A stretch of 64,000 bases of DNA from Aphrocallistes beatrix (GCA_963281255.1 OY725495.1:2790001-2854000); one strand, 5' to 3'; shown: positions 23,690 through 36,109, numbered from the stretch's first letter. The notes: generated from the letters alone by a model not told the origin. Numbers and translations: made by a program.

Positions 23690-24055
23690 TCGGTCGCCTG
23701 GGGTCACATTGATTAATTATAAGGGAGATAACCTCTCTAAATATGTCTGTCTTAATGTTAAAATCGATATCCTCGAAAAAACATCAAATTTCTCAAATTT
23801 TAAAATTTTGATGCGTAATGACGTCATAACTGAGCGATGAGTCATCACTTTTTGATGAGAGTTGCATCATATGTGAGATATATTAATTAATATATGGATT
23901 CTATTAAAATTTCAGCCTTCTATCACGTAAAATGGCTGAGTTAGAGTCGAAAAACTGAAATTTCTAATTATAAAAAAGGTGACAATGACGTCATAATTTC
24001 ACGATGAGTCGACATTTTGGTCTGAGGTCAGAATTTAGTGGAGCCATAGCCAAAA
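23690..24055 (-). mobile_element. Truncated family A Helitron
   Basis: It has the family A body (CCTTCGGTCGCCTGGGGTC, ATCGATATCCTCGAAAAAAC, GACAATGACGTCATAATTTC) but lacks the CTTG end and stops at AGCCATAGCCAAAATACT, where the next repeat begins. Confidence 0.65.
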
Positions 24056-24420
24056 TACTAAAATGGGTCTATCCATGGAGGCCAATTCATTAAAATTACG
24101 ACAGCTACTGAAAATCTGACATCAACTTCAAAATCAACACACTCGAGTTACTCAGTTGAGAAGTTTTCTATTCATCTTTATGCCTAAAGGGTAATTAATA
24201 TCGCTTGTGCCACTTTGATCCACTTGTTCCCATATAATGGTCATAACAAGCGGCAGGTGGCACAAGGGGATACAGGTGCTAGTAATTACGCTTTGGAAAG
24301 AATTATCTATAGGAAGCTTCTAGATTGATTTCGAGTTTGTATATTTCGAAATTGACGTTAGATTTCATTAAACTTGGTGGCTACGTATAATTGATTTGCA
24401 TCCAGACCCATTTTATTAAA
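24056..24420. repeat. Inverted-repeat element, AATGGGTCT... arms
   Basis: The left arm AAAATGGGTCTATCCATGG and the right arm CATCCAGACCCATTTTATT are diverged inverted copies. A related right half lies at 54275-54380 (TTCTAGATTGATTTCTAGTG, CCATGGACTCATTTTATT). Confidence 0.5.
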
Positions 24421-25101
24421 GAACACATATTAGTTGGCAAAATTTAGGATACTTAGTAGTACTCATTTTATCATTCAATTGGCCATATTTAAGACGAACT
24501 TAGCAATTTGGACCGGTTTATGCACACTTTTGAGAGTTTTCAAAATAAATCGTGTAGAATCATTCTGGAAATGGGTTGATTCGGAAAAATTGGAAATTTT
24601 CTAAGGGGGGGGGCATCCGGGGATTTTGCCCCGAGTTTGATTCTGCTGCCTCGGATTTCATTGGACCGACAAAAGTCAAATTATAGTAAGGGCCCCGGAT
24701 TCTTTTCTTTGGCCCCGCCCCGCCCTGGGCTTGGTAAACTCCTGCGACCACCCCTTGTCATACATATCAGTCCTCGACAAATCTGGTGGTTTGGTGGCGA
24801 TAATCGGTAAGTCAACAAATTCCCGTGCGTGGTGGCTAACTAAGCCACCAAATTTTATGAAGTTCTGGACTATATTCACATAGCGTATTTAGAATTTTGC
24901 GACTATTAGCCACCAGAAAAAGTAAAATGGTGGTTAAGATAGTTAAGACCACCAAATTTCGATTTTGTCTAGCACTGATACATAGTCATGGCCGACCAAA
25001 TACATGAGCTGCCTTAAATCATTAACCACGCAGAATATAGCTTAGGAATGTATCACAGTGGGCAAACTAGCGGAAATAGCTTCATTTTAAAAGTTGCTAT
25101 A

Positions 25102-26155
25102 TCTTATATATTAAAACGCTAGGATTTTTTTTTTGTGTGTTAGTCCAAATTGATTGAAAAATTGGCAAGTCGTAGAGGTATGAAAATTGGCATGTAGGTG
25201 TCAAATGATATGACTACGATTAAGTTATAAGATCTAAGCGAAATTTCACACCTCTGCAAAAAAATGGAAAACAATTTTTCACACCTTTTCTATACTAAAT
25301 AAAGGACTACACTATCACAATAGTAATCATTGTACGACACTACAATAGATCGACATTGTTATTAATACTTCAAAGCCACAACTTATGTTTGATATCTTAA
25401 ATGTATTATAGTGTATATGAATAAAAAAGATTATGTGCATATTTTCACACCTTTATGTACATATTTTCACACCATTTAAAGAATTTTGAAAAATATGCTA
25501 GAGACTAGCTTCCAACGGTTGACTTGGGGTTTTCAGGCGTGTAGATTTCGAATATCATATTTTCGAGTAAATTTGATAATTTATTTGTTTCCTTTTGTTT
25601 ACAATAGATACATAAAGTAAACAAATCTCAAAGATATGCTAGAAACTTGATTTAAACGGTTGACATGGGGTTTTCAGGGGTGTAGATTTCGAATATAATA
25701 TTTTCAGATCTATATGATAAATTATTTGTTTACTTTTGTTTACAATAGATACATAAAGTAAACAAATCTCGAAAATATGCTAGAAACTTGATGTAAACGG
25801 TTGACATGGGGTTTTCAGGGGTATAGATTTCGAATATCATATTTTCGAGTAAATTTGATGATCAATTTGTTTACTTTTGTTCACAATAGATACATAAAGT
25901 AAAAATTACATATATAGGCTAGCGACTAGCTTCCAACGGTTGACATGGGGTTTTTAGTGCTGTAGATTTCGAATATTCGAATATTATCTTCGGATCCATA
26001 TGAGAAATTATTCGTTAACCTATGTTTACAATATTTATATAAAGGAAAAAATTTCCAAAATAGGATAGATTAAGTAACTTCAGGCGCCCGCAGGGCGACT
26101 CTGCGGACACAAAGTGTCCGCAAGCCGCGCAGCACAAGCAAGCGAAGCGCGCTTG
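25102..26155 (+). mobile_element. Full family B Helitron with internal 140-bp tandem repeats
   Basis: It starts A|TCTTATATATTAAAACGCT at 25102 and ends AAGCGCGCTTG at 26155, followed by T. Near its 3' end lies the hairpin TGCGGACAC AAA GTGTCCGCA. Between 25494 and 26060 it carries four tandem units of about 140 bases. The body has no coding frame. Confidence 0.85.
25494..26060 (+). repeat. Four tandem units of about 140 bp inside a Helitron
   Basis: Each unit contains a form of CGGTTGACATGGGGTTTTCA, GTAGATTTCGAATATCAT and AATAGATACATAAAGTAAAC. Unit starts lie near 25494, 25631, 25769 and 25912. Other family B copies (44311 and 59145) carry about two units, so the number varies between copies. 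Confidence 0.8.
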
Positions 26156-26859
26156 TATAGTTAAAATTGCTATATTACGTTTCTAAGATAACTAAATAGC
26201 AAATCATTGTGTAAATACTTGACCAAATTTCTATTGACACAGTTCAAATATTTCAATTTGAATACCAGTCATCTAATATGGTTTCCCAGCAGTTGGATTT
26301 GTTTTTGGCATGATATCCAATTTCCGAGTAAAATTGAACAATGTAGAAGCAGCATATACTATACTGCACTTATGAACTTATTTGAATATATTTTTTGTGC
26401 CTATTAATTTGAAATAGTTGGAATAACTCGACTACCTACAGTTTATCATACTCATACAATTTCATCAATTCTACTTCCGGTATGTTTTCAGTATATTTAT
26501 TTGTCCTATTTACTCTTCGGACTTCTTTGGCGTATTTTGCCGTGAAATGCGATTTACTCTATAATAAGCTAGAGAAAAATCTCTATAAAATGTATTTGGT
26601 TGCTAAGTGACTAAACATGACTAACAAATTCTGTATTCTATTTAAAGTACCCGCCGCCGAAAATATTTCTGATTTTACAAAAAAATTGACTGTTTGAGAT
26701 ACATGTGGTTGACTAAAAATGAGTCGTTCAATACTTCTATTTTCTTTAATCAGAATTTATTATAGTATTTATTTACTTCAATAGTACTTGTAAGTTTAAG
26801 CATGAATAATCTTCAAGCCTATCACATTCTCCAATAATGTAAAAGCAATACCCACACGC

Positions 26860-28540
26860 ATCTGAGCGCATTATCAGAGAATACCAAATTCCTGAAACAG
26901 AATTAGTTACCATTCGCTCGAAATTACAGGACCTTAAGGACATCAGAAGAAATTACGATATAAATTAGGACTTACAGACTTGGGAAGAGCTTCACTTTTG
27001 CGATGTTTCAGACGTTCTACCATCGAAGAAACGTAAGTCATCAGACTCCCTCGAAAATTCAACTCAAAAACTTGTTTTCGTAGTTGATACTAGTAAAGAA
27101 ATTCGAACTCCACTTCTTAACTTTTACAATTGAAGCAAGTCAGAACACGCCTCCAATCAGTATTGACACATATGAAGTCCATAGCTGAGATTGAAGGAGT
27201 TACAAGTAAGACAATTGCTTATTTGTGTCTTCAGTTGATTGCTAACGAGAGCAAAGATTCTGGTACCATCGGAGTGTGCAAGGAAATTGTAGAAAGTGGG
27301 ACTTGCAAACACAACACACAATTGTTGGAAAGAAAATCATCTTTCTTACAAGACTTCCACTCTGTTGGAAAATTAAAGTATTGGGAACTGCGACGTTTTT
27401 TAAAAGAAGAACAAGTATTCATTCATCTTACAATAAAGTTAAGAAATTTCGTGAAGATTCTTGTTTGGTTAATGAATTGCGGTATTTTACAAAGGTCTTG
27501 GCTCACCAGTTGGCATATACCATTCATATCAATCTATTGCATCGCAAACCATTTCTCAAATAATCGAGATTGAGAGACTGTAAGACGCTAACTATCCTTT
27601 AACAGCCGAACTAAGTGATGGACTAGATGGATCTGGATCACACACGATATACAACAAAATGCGAAATCATGGCAGCTGTCCTTGACGGGGCAGGCGGCGC
27701 ATCTTGTCATTTATGCACATACAGTAGAGATCAATTGAAAGACATTGACTTAATTAAGCAGGGTTTCCCTATTAACCGCTCAATTGATTGAGCTTTGGAA
27801 ATATTTAATGAGGTTGATGAAGACGAATTTATTTCCCTTCCAAGTAAGGACAGATTTGGAATAACGCACAAACCTCTATCAGATGAAAACATGCTATCTG
27901 CTTCCCCGCTTCATGGCTACCTGAGAATATTCGGGTGGTTCATGCAGTTTGTATACCATCTACAAGCTGGAGAGAAGAAATGGACCCTCTTCACCAAAGA
28001 TTCGTCAATCAATGGAATTTGTCCGTAGCTTACTATGGGAAAAAAAAACGTTCGTATCGACTGTCCCACTACTCAGGGTGGTACAACCTCTACAAGAAAT
28101 GTGGTACGAACTTGTTTCCAACGTATGAATGATGATACCAAAGACTTCTTTTACTGGATTTTAACGTTAATTCCTTGTGAGTATCACCAACCACTTACAG
28201 TTATCTACACCAACTTGGCTGTAGTATTGAACATATTTAACTCCGATGAGCGAGTAGACAACGAAAAATTCGCCACATTAATTACGGACACTTACGAATT
28301 CATAATAGAGACTTTTCCTTGAGCGAGCATCACCCCTACATTGCACAAGGTGCTAGCTCATAGCGCTCAAGGAACTATTGGCTAGAAACATCTCTTTGGA
28401 AGCAAACATTAGAGATGGGTTTATTCGTCTCACTTCCCAGTCAGACTACTACTCTTTTTCACAAAGAAAGCGAATTGGGAGCAAAATTACTAAAAGGTTT
28501 TCGAAGGAGATGTCTAAAAATCAACAACTCTTTGATAGCA
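26860..28540 (+). pseudogene. RAG1/Transib-like transposase relic
   Basis: Plus-strand fragments in shifting frames follow a RAG1-like order. About 27597-27660 reads LSDGLDGSGSHTIYNKMRNH, with the first candidate catalytic Asp. At 27665-27790 comes VLDGAGGASCHLCTYSRD with a second Asp and a C-x2-C zinc pair, then QGFPINRSID and a stop. At 27795-28028: EDEFISLPSKDRFGITHKPL and SASPLHGYLRIFGWFM. At 28035-28320: QGGTTSTRNVVRTCF and the long FNSDERVDNEKFATLITDTY helix. The last recognisable part (28335-28375) is LHKVLAHSAQGTIG. I assign the RAG1/Transib superfamily from memory of this motif order. At least one stop and several frameshifts kill it. No terminal repeats were found. Confidence 0.6.
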
Positions 28541-29099
28541 TGATCATAGTATAAAATGTTTGTATAATTATTCCACAAACGTTGTATTACTATTGCATAG
28601 ATTCATCTTTAGATGATGAATAGAACATAGTGTCATAATGTAACTCAATTATTGATCAATAAATAATGTTACAATGTTGCACTCTAGCCTTCAAGCATAT
28701 TTTTTTCACAAAATACCAGTTTTGAGAAATATGCTATGTAATCATAAGTCATAAAATAGAAGCCATATGCATTATTCACTTGGCTCAATCGATTTATCAT
28801 ACCTGATAACCCATAGGTACATAATACATTTCATAGCTCCAACATGAACACAGATGCCTATTCCATGTGAATGCCGCATTTTGCTCTTACTAGCATATAC
28901 AAATATGGTGTCAATATCCATCGTTATATCCATCACTAAATTTGATTAGTGAGAATCATTAGACAATTTATCATATTAGTTACATTTGGTAATTTGTCGA
29001 ATAACTCGTAAACCATTGAATTTAGACGTCAAATTGTACAATCGGTTAATAGGAAGTAATCTATTTGCCTAGTTATCGCGATTTTCAAGATATGACCCC

Positions 29100-29262
29100 A
29101 ACTGACCAAAATACGTTTCTATAGCAACGCTGAAATGTAGCAACATTACATGAAGTTCCAAATTTTTCGTATCAACTCATCACAGCTCAGTTCTATGTGA
29201 AAAATCTTATATTAAAAACACTTAGAAGTGTCCTTAAACCGGCTCTGAAAATCACAAAATTC
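29100..29262. repeat. Relative of the 1318-1632 foldback repeat
   Basis: TCTATAGCAACGCTGAAATG, CACAGCTCAGTTCTATGTG and AGTGTCCTTAAACCGGCTCT match 1318-1632, partly inverted. Further relatives are at 31500-31640 and 55020-55160. Confidence 0.55.
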
Positions 29263-29484
29263 GTCACAAATATAACCTGTTGCGCAATCATATGCTGACT
29301 AATCAAAATTTAGTGAACGGATATGGGTACTTTGACACCATATTTATATATGCTAGCAATACATTTCTAAGTTCTATTCTGCGCGGTTAATGATTTAAAG
29401 CAGTTCATGTCTTAGTTCAACCATCTTCTCCCGCATCCCTAGTCCAAAATCGGCAAGTTACTGTGGGACCTTATATGTAGGAGG

Positions 29485-30040
29485 GGGGCGCCTGCATTTG
29501 TCAGAATCTTGAAGATGTCATTTGTCAGAATTTCCATCACTGGCATTAGTCAGAATGGTTTTTATCGAGTTTTGACTTTGTCAGAATAGTTTTTATTGAG
29601 TTCTGACTTTGTCAGGATAGTTTTTATTGCGTTCTGACTTTGTCAGAATGGTTTTTATCGAATTCTGCACTTGTTAGAATGAGATTTTTAGAGTTCTGCA
29701 CTTGTTAGAATGGAATTTCTAGAATTCTACTAAATGCCACTCAATCACCCCGTCACGAAATTAAAATGCCACTTTCACATTCAAATGGACACTATTTCGA
29801 ACATAAAATGCCCCTTTTCACACCTTTCTTTTACATATTACTCTCGAAAATGCTCACTTTCGCTCTCCCATTCATTTGAAAGAAACAAAATGCCACTCAA
29901 CCACACTCCCACGGAACTAGAGTAGAACCTGACTCCCATTCTAACAAAGACAGAACTCAATAAAAACTATTCTGACTAACGCCAGTAATGGAAATTCTGA
30001 CAAATGACATCTTCAAAATTCTAACAAGTGCAGCGTCCCC
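29485..30040. mobile_element. MULE-type MITE with 8-bp TSD GTAGGAGG and repeat-built termini
   Basis: The ends GGGGCGCCTGCATTTGTCAG and CTAACAAGTGCAGCGTCCCC are inverted, with GTAGGAGG on both sides (29477-29484 and 30041-30048). The left arm is built from about five units related to TTTTTATTGAGTTCTGACTT. The centre holds TAAAATGCCACTTTCAC-like repeats. It shares its end skeleton with 42384-42933, 42984-46047 and 52338-52848. Confidence 0.85.
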
Positions 30041-30249
30041 GTAGGAGGCTATGATATAGTGTTTTTTTCGAAAATATGCATAGCCTAGCTATCATGGGTG
30101 ATAGATCCTTAATATCGAATTTGGAAAGAATATTGCGATTATTTTGTTCGAAATATTAATTTTGAACTATTAAAAAAATTTATAGGGGAGAGTCATTAAA
30201 TGCAAGTGAGGGAAGCGTGCTTATGAGATAAAATGATCCATAAACATAC

Positions 30250-30830
30250 CCCTGGATTCTGAAAGTTATCTCTCTGTTTGGTCAAGTTGATCTGAGGTTT
30301 GATATCGGGGCTCTGTTCGATTTGAGAATGAGGAAACGATAAATTTGGCGGTATATTTGGCATTTGACTCATACCAACATTCTGTAAGGGCAGTCCCATT
30401 CCAGTTCCATTGGGAGGGAATTGTCCAATGTGCGTTGGATGCATTCCGTGATGAAGATAGTTATGGTAAGGAGACATGGACGGATTCTGGTACCCCATCT
30501 GAGGAGATGGGCCCATGTGGTGCGGATTTTGGGGATTTAATGCCGCACTCATTGGTAACTTTTCTGAGGCGCTAAAGGGGATTTGTGGCACAAAGTTTCC
30601 TATCTGTGCCATAGGAGGGGTTTGTTCAGCAATGGTGGATATGGGTTGGTTAATGTCTGAGAGTGGGTTAGGGTTGTACATGTACGAGTCTCCAGAATAA
30701 GCCGCGAATTCATCGAAAGAATTCAGGTAATCATCATACTCCAATTTGGGTTTCATCATGTCTAGATTTCCCATACTCCCCATCATGCTGTGTACATCTT
30801 CTTGAGTAGAAGGGAGCATTACTGGATACC
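30250..30830 (-). CDS. CBP/p300: CBP/p300 homologue, exon 2 (Met/Pro/Asn/Gln-rich)
   Basis: The 581-base exon begins after the acceptor TTATCTTAG with two bases that complete the glycine codon left by exon 1. It continues with 193 codons (YPVMLPSTQEDVHSMM onward) and ends in phase 0 at a GTATGT donor (30249-30244). It encodes no folded domain I recognise. It is rich in methionine, proline, asparagine and glutamine, with acidic and aromatic patches near its start (KLEYDDYLNSFDEF) and a proline/histidine/methionine-rich middle. That is typical of the disordered N-terminal activation region of CBP/p300. No LXXLL receptor-binding motif is visible. The absence of stops over 193 codons and the fitting splice sites support a real exon. 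Confidence 0.85.
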
Positions 30831-30965
30831 CTAAGATAAATTGCAATTAATTGAGCTAACAAGAGGAATTTCTATACATCTAGTCATATTCAACTTGATT
30901 TACGTATTTATATTATCAAATATGATTCATAAAATATAGTTCACAATATCTCGAATACCTTATAG

Positions 30966-31383
30966 CAGGGGTGCTCAAACTTTTAAATCTACGGGCCACA
31001 AATCATAGATCGCCTCTGGCTTTAGTTTAATAAATTTTCAAGCTATATTATTTGACCTCATATTGCATTAACAATGGATTCTACTTGTAAATTCAGGTTA
31101 TTGACTTAAATAATAATCTTTTGAATGGATTCGAATCATTTGATGTCTCTTTTGAACTCAGCTTGTTTTCTAGCAAGTGGACAATAGTACTAAACCTAGA
31201 TTTGGGTATACTATGCATTTGGAGAGTATCTATAATTATTTCTATATGGTGTTTAGAAAAAAACAATTATTATCTGACAATTGAAGCACGTCAATCTACT
31301 GTATATATATGAATAATGAAAACAAGCGAATTATCCGCGGGCCACAGCGAATGATCTCGCGGGCCACCGTTTGAGCACCCTTG
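30966..31383. mobile_element. hAT MITE with 8-bp TSD CCTTATAG
   Basis: The ends CAGGGGTGCTCAAAC and GTTTGAGCACCCTTG are inverted. CCTTATAG is duplicated at 30958-30965 and 31384-31391. It lies in intron 1 just upstream of CBP/p300 exon 2. Confidence 0.9.
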
Positions 31384-32109
31384 CCTTATAGGATCTAATG
31401 TTACAAAATGTATTAGGAGCTAATAGAAAGTAACCTATTATTACCTATCAAATACATACATTTGAATGTCTAACCATAACAGTTTTCGAGATATAGGCTC
31501 AAATGGTAAAACTATGTTTCCATAGCAACGCTGGAATGTAACAACATTCTACTAGAAAATTTCAATTTTTCGAATCAACCCGTCCCCACCTTGATATTAT
31601 CTGAAAATCATACATTAATAACGCTTTAAAATGTGCTTAAAACAGGTCAGACTATCGTCAAAATTTATCCCATATCGAATTATATCTGTGAAAAATAGGT
31701 GTGAAAACCACATAACTCACATACCACAAATGGTTGAGGTAAGGCAACATGACAAATGGACTCCAAAAATAAGACTCCTATTTAATTCCTATTTAACAAT
31801 AAGGGTTTCGTTAAGTGATTTTAATGAGTTGAACATGAATTTCATTTCATAATTTTCAATGATACTAAGAATGAGGTCCTGAAGGTAGCCAACATCCTCC
31901 TCAATATGGAACAAAAGCACGTCGATTATATAGTTCTATGTATAAGAACATGCATCTCGCATTTGAGGTTTTCAAGATATGGCTCAAGCATAGCATTCTA
32001 TACACTACGTGAGGCAGTGGCAGTTGCTTTACTTTTTGGACCATTGATGAAGTAGCATCCCCAGGCATTTTCATAGCCTTGAAAAGGTCTCGACTCCCAC
32101 GTATGAAAA

Positions 32110-32486
32110 GCAAAGGAAATGTATTAAGTTCTGACCTCAGGGGAAAATGTCGACTCATCATGGAATTATGACGTCATTATCACCATTTTTTATAAATAGA
32201 AATTTCAGTTTTTCGACTATAACTCAGCCATTTTAAGTGATAGAAGGCTGAAATTTTAATAGAATGTGTATATTAATATATAAACTATCATTAAAAAATG
32301 ATGACGTCATCATTACGCATCAAAATTTAGTGATTTTTCTTGTGATATCGATTATGACAGTAGGACAGACGTATTTATAGATCTTATCTCCCTTATAATT
32401 AATCAATGTGAACCCAGGCGCCCAAAGGGCGGCTCCGGCGGACACAAAGTGTCCGCCAGCCGCGCAGCGCAAGCAAGCAAAGCTTG
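32110..32486 (+). mobile_element. 3' two-thirds of a family A Helitron
   Basis: It begins within the body (AAGTTCTGACCTCAGGGG), carries ATTATGACGTCATTATC and GATGACGTCATCATTAC, and ends CAAAGCTTG at 32486 followed by T. Confidence 0.75.
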
Positions 32487-32649
32487 TTTTGATTATAACT
32501 CGAAAACGATTTGACATAATTCCATATTAATATCAAAGGTGCATCATGGATGTCTCTACAAAATTAGGCTATCATCATCGTTAAAAATTGAGATTAGTTT
32601 GGTACAAAATATACCAAATCATCCTTTTACTGCTAAAAGATTCGAACAG

Positions 32650-33660
32650 GAACATCCACAATGATCTCGTGGAAGTTTTTTGAGATCAAGTACTTGCTTA
32701 TTCCACGGTTAGAAGATAGACTCAACTATTCAGAGAGGGAAGAGACAGCATTGAAGATGAGCCTCGGACTGGTAGGCCTAAATCTGCAACATGTGAACCC
32801 TCAATTGAGTTAGTTGGTGAATTTCTTCGAAATGACCCTTGCTGCTCTATTGAAGAGATTTCTAAGTATACGGATATCTCAACGGGAAGTATTTGCCGCA
32901 TTCTGAAGGAAGATCTCGGAGTAAGGAAGGTTTGCGCTCGGCGGGTGCCGTATTTGCTGTCAGAGGCCCGGATGAAACAGAGGGTAGAATGTTGTGAAAA
33001 TCTTCTACGTTATGAAAAATTTGATGCAAGGCGACTCTACGAGATAGTAACCATAGATGAAACTTGGATTTACTATTCACAACCTAAATCCAAGGAAAAG
33101 TCTAAGTGTTGGCTGCATCTGGGCGAACCCCGACCTAAAAAAAACGCATCCAGATTTCCGTGCCAAGAAGGTAATGTACGCAATTGCATTTGACGCCTAC
33201 GGTCCAGTTGCTCAAGTTTACGTTGGAAAGGGCCAGACTGTTAAAGGATACTTTTATTGCACTCATGTGCTCGCAGAAGTCGGTAAACACTACGCAGAGC
33301 GTCGACCGAGAACTGGACCTCGTGAAATAAAACTTCTACATGATAATGCCAGTAGCCATAAAACTAAACAAGTCGCCGCATACATCACTTAATCACCCTC
33401 CCTATTCCCCTGACCTAAGTTCTTGTGATTTCTGGTTGTTTTCAAAGCTGAAAAGTCATCTCTCTGACAAGGAGTTCACTAGTCGAATGGAGATCGGATT
33501 CGCCATTCATAAGTACCTGACATCGATTCCACAGACGGAGTATAAAAATACATTTCGCTACTGGGTAGACCGTCTAAAGGAGTGTATTCGCGTCAAGGGA
33601 GACTATTTCGAGAATATGTAATTAAATAGCACATCAGTCGTTGCTTAATATCAAATTGGT
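32650..33660 (+). pseudogene. mariner transposase relic (DD34D type)
   Basis: The N-terminal part (about 32700-32945) reads as a helix-turn-helix region: TQLFREGRDSIEDEPRTGRP after one stop, then STGSICRILKEDLGVRKV. The catalytic part has the first Asp in IVTIDETWIYY (about 33050), the second in EIKLLHDNASSH and the third in PPYSPDLSSCDFWLF (about 33410-33440). The C terminus DRLKECIRVKGDYFENM ends at a stop at 33621. Two frameshifts break it: one in an A run near 33137-33144 and one near 33385. SPD...D at the third position marks mariner rather than Tc1. Clear terminal repeats were not found; GGTGATCAATACTTTTGAAA near 33666 may be the right end. Confidence 0.85.
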
Positions 33661-33689
33661 GGGGGGTGATCAATACTTTTGAAATGACC

Positions 33690-35053
33690 TAAGTATTGGC
33701 AGTAGTATCATTAATTTCAGTAATCAGCTCTATACTCTGGTAGTTTTCAAGGTAGGATTTTCAAATCAATGCTATAATAAATACACCCATAAAGCTAAAT
33801 ATCAAAACGATTTTTGACTGTTTTCGTGAAAGCCAACTACTTCAGTTTTCAATTTTTTAACAAATCTTTTTCGAGAATTGGTCCATTTTCATTTTACCTG
33901 TTTTTTCTATTAATCGACTAATATTTTTTGTCATGGCATGTCTACTATTCCAACAAAAACGCAGAATCGAAGTCCAGACACTTTACAATGCAGGAATCAC
34001 AAATGCTAGGGATATTTCTTTGCGATCCCTAATTCCTGAGCGGACAGTTTACCGGATTATTAATAGCATAAAAAACAACAAGGGGCTGGAACACAAAAGT
34101 GGTGCTGGTCGTCCAAGTAAAATCCATCCTAATGACAAGAGAAGGATTTCAAATATCCTCAAATCTACGCCTAGGATATCAATACGACGATTGACTAGCC
34201 GACTGGAGGCCAATGTTGGGAAAAGCTCGACACATCGATACCTTAAGAGAGAGAACTTCGTCAAATCCCCGGTGATTCGAGTTCCAGCCCTGACAGATTT
34301 CCATGTCCAGAAGCGTATTAATTGGTGCAAAGAAATGAAGGAATTTGATTGGTCAAAAACATTCTTTACCGACGAATGTTCAATCTGGCTAGACTCAGGG
34401 AAAATTAAAGTCTGGACTAAGAGGGTCCAGCGTGTAAATTTACCCTCTTACAGGCATCCTTCCAAAGTTCATGTTGGGGTGGGATTTCTATGATGGGCGC
34501 TACACCACTTTGCATATTTACTGAGAATTTCAACCAACAGGTCTACATCTCCACCCTAAATGGCCATCTAATTGAACAAGCTAGGGCACTCTATGGTCAA
34601 AATTGGGTATTGCAAGAAGATAATAGCCCAATCCACACAGGAAAGGCCGCGAAGGGGTAGAAGTCCGAATTTGTCCCCCTTAGGATTGATTGGCCTCCTA
34701 ATAGTCCTGATCTTGTCCCAATTGAAAACCTTTGGGCAGTTCTCAAAAGGCGGTTGATAGAACGATCACCTAAAACAATTCAGCAGTTGAGAACTGGGAT
34801 AGAGGAGATATGGGATTCGTTTGATCCAGATTTTATTAGGCCATTTTGCACCTCAATGGAGTCAAGAATCCAGCTTTGCCTCAAGAACAAGGGTAGAAAA
34901 ATAAAATATTAATAATTTACAATCTTAGATTAGTTTTACTGATCGATTACACCCTAATTCATCTCATATTCAAGTACTAGTTAGGTACTGTTCAACAATT
35001 AGGATTAATGGCAATGGATATTTACTGCCAATAATTACGGGACATACTGTATA
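33690..35053 (+). pseudogene. Tc1-like transposase relic (DD34E)
   Basis: A 186-residue frame from ATG 33933 holds the paired helix-turn-helix DNA-binding region (PERTVYRIINSIKNNKG, GAGRPSKIHPNDKRRISN) and the first Asp in TFFTDECSIWL. A frameshift near 34483 is followed by the second Asp in VLQEDNSPIHTG and the Glu in NSPDLVPIENLWAVLKR. I count 34 residues between them, the Tc1 spacing. There is one in-frame stop after AAKG (about 34660). The C terminus ends at 34910. The right terminus TACTGCCAATAATTACGGG lies near 35027-35050; TATTGGCAGTA at 33694-33704 is the remains of the left one. It abuts the mariner relic. Confidence 0.85.
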
Positions 35054-35374
35054 ATCAATACCAAAGCACACGAATCTGTTGTTAAAATATGTTTTGTCAT
35101 CATATTGCGCAATGTTTTATTTTGAGCAAAATCAGACGATTTCTGATTTGTTAAATACACTCTTAAATAGTAGTATCATTAATGTTTAATTAGCACAAGA
35201 AATATCACTATGTGACCAGTTGTTTAGAAATATACATTACTGCTATGCTAGGGAAGTGTCATTTGACTAACTTGGACTATACTCGAAAATTACAAATGCT
35301 AAACGCTAATAAATAATGCCATACGATACGTAGATATAATATCACAATTAAGAAGCAATATTACTGACATTAAA

Positions 35375-35614
35375 ACTGTCAATAACGGCCATCACCCTTT
35401 TCACCTTTTTATGTGTTTATTACAGGACCGTTACGAACGATAAACAAGTTTCATGTAATTACTTAAAGTAATGGATTTCTAAAAACTTGATATTTATTGT
35501 ACTACGTTGATACATTTTGGGGATCAAGAAAATCACCTGTATATAACGGTCACCTGTGTATAACGGCCAATTTTGTCCAGTCCCTTGGGTGGCCGTTTTA
35601 TACAGGTTCCACTG
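35375..35614 (-). mobile_element. Tigger-like MITE, partial copy of the 36140 family
   Basis: The sequence matches 36140-36400 inverted (ACCTGTATATAACGG, GTAATTACTTAAAGTAATGG) and ends CAGGTTCCACTG before TA. The distal end is missing. Confidence 0.75.
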
Positions 35615-35619
35615 TATAT

Positions 35620-36109
35620 ATCTGTAACGAATTAATTGAAGAAACTGCCAGGCACAAAAAAATCTGATTTTGGCATGTAGGAGTCTTTTGGTTACGGCTC
35701 CACTAAGTTCTGACTTCAGAAGAAAATGTCGACTAATCATGAAATTATGACGTCATTGTCACCTTTTTTATAATTAGAAATTTCAGTTTTTCGATTATAA
35801 CTCAGCCATTTTAGGTGATAGAAGGCTGAAATTTTAATAGAATGTGTATATTAATATATCTCATATATGATACCACTATCATCAAAAATGATAACTCATC
35901 ACTCTGTTATGACGTCATCATTACTCATCAAAAAAAAAAAGGTTTGTGATTTCGAGTGATATCGATTATAACAGTAAGACAGATGTATTTAGAGATGTTA
36001 ACTATCTCATAGCTACCTCATAGCTAAGTGAGCCTTGGCTCCCGAAGGGTGCCTCTGGTGGATACAAAGTGTCCGCCAGCTGTGCAGCGCAAGCAAGCGA
36101 AGCGACTTG
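35620..36109 (+). mobile_element. Family A Helitron flanked by Tigger-like MITEs
   Basis: The body runs from TCTGTAACGAATTAATTG to GCGACTTG at 36109, followed by T. It carries two TGACGTCA sites. MITEs of one family sit in the (TA)n on either side (35375-35614 and 36140-36543). Confidence 0.75.

Larger units (their letters stand above)
20831..30249 (-). other. Intron 2 of the CBP/p300 homologue
   Basis: A phase 0 intron of about 9.4 kb. The donor is GTATGT and the acceptor reads CCTTATAG ending at 20831. It contains a cluster of family A Helitrons with nested MITEs, the large family B Helitron with internal tandem repeats, a RAG1/Transib-like relic and a MULE-type MITE. Nothing recognisable lies in 24421-25100 (apart from GC-rich patches around 24600-24740), 26160-26850 or 28545-29095. 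Confidence 0.72.

Noticed and set aside
30345-30700. Plus-strand open frames opposite CBP exon 2
   Set aside because: They mirror the low-complexity coding strand; the minus strand has fitting splice sites and family-like composition.
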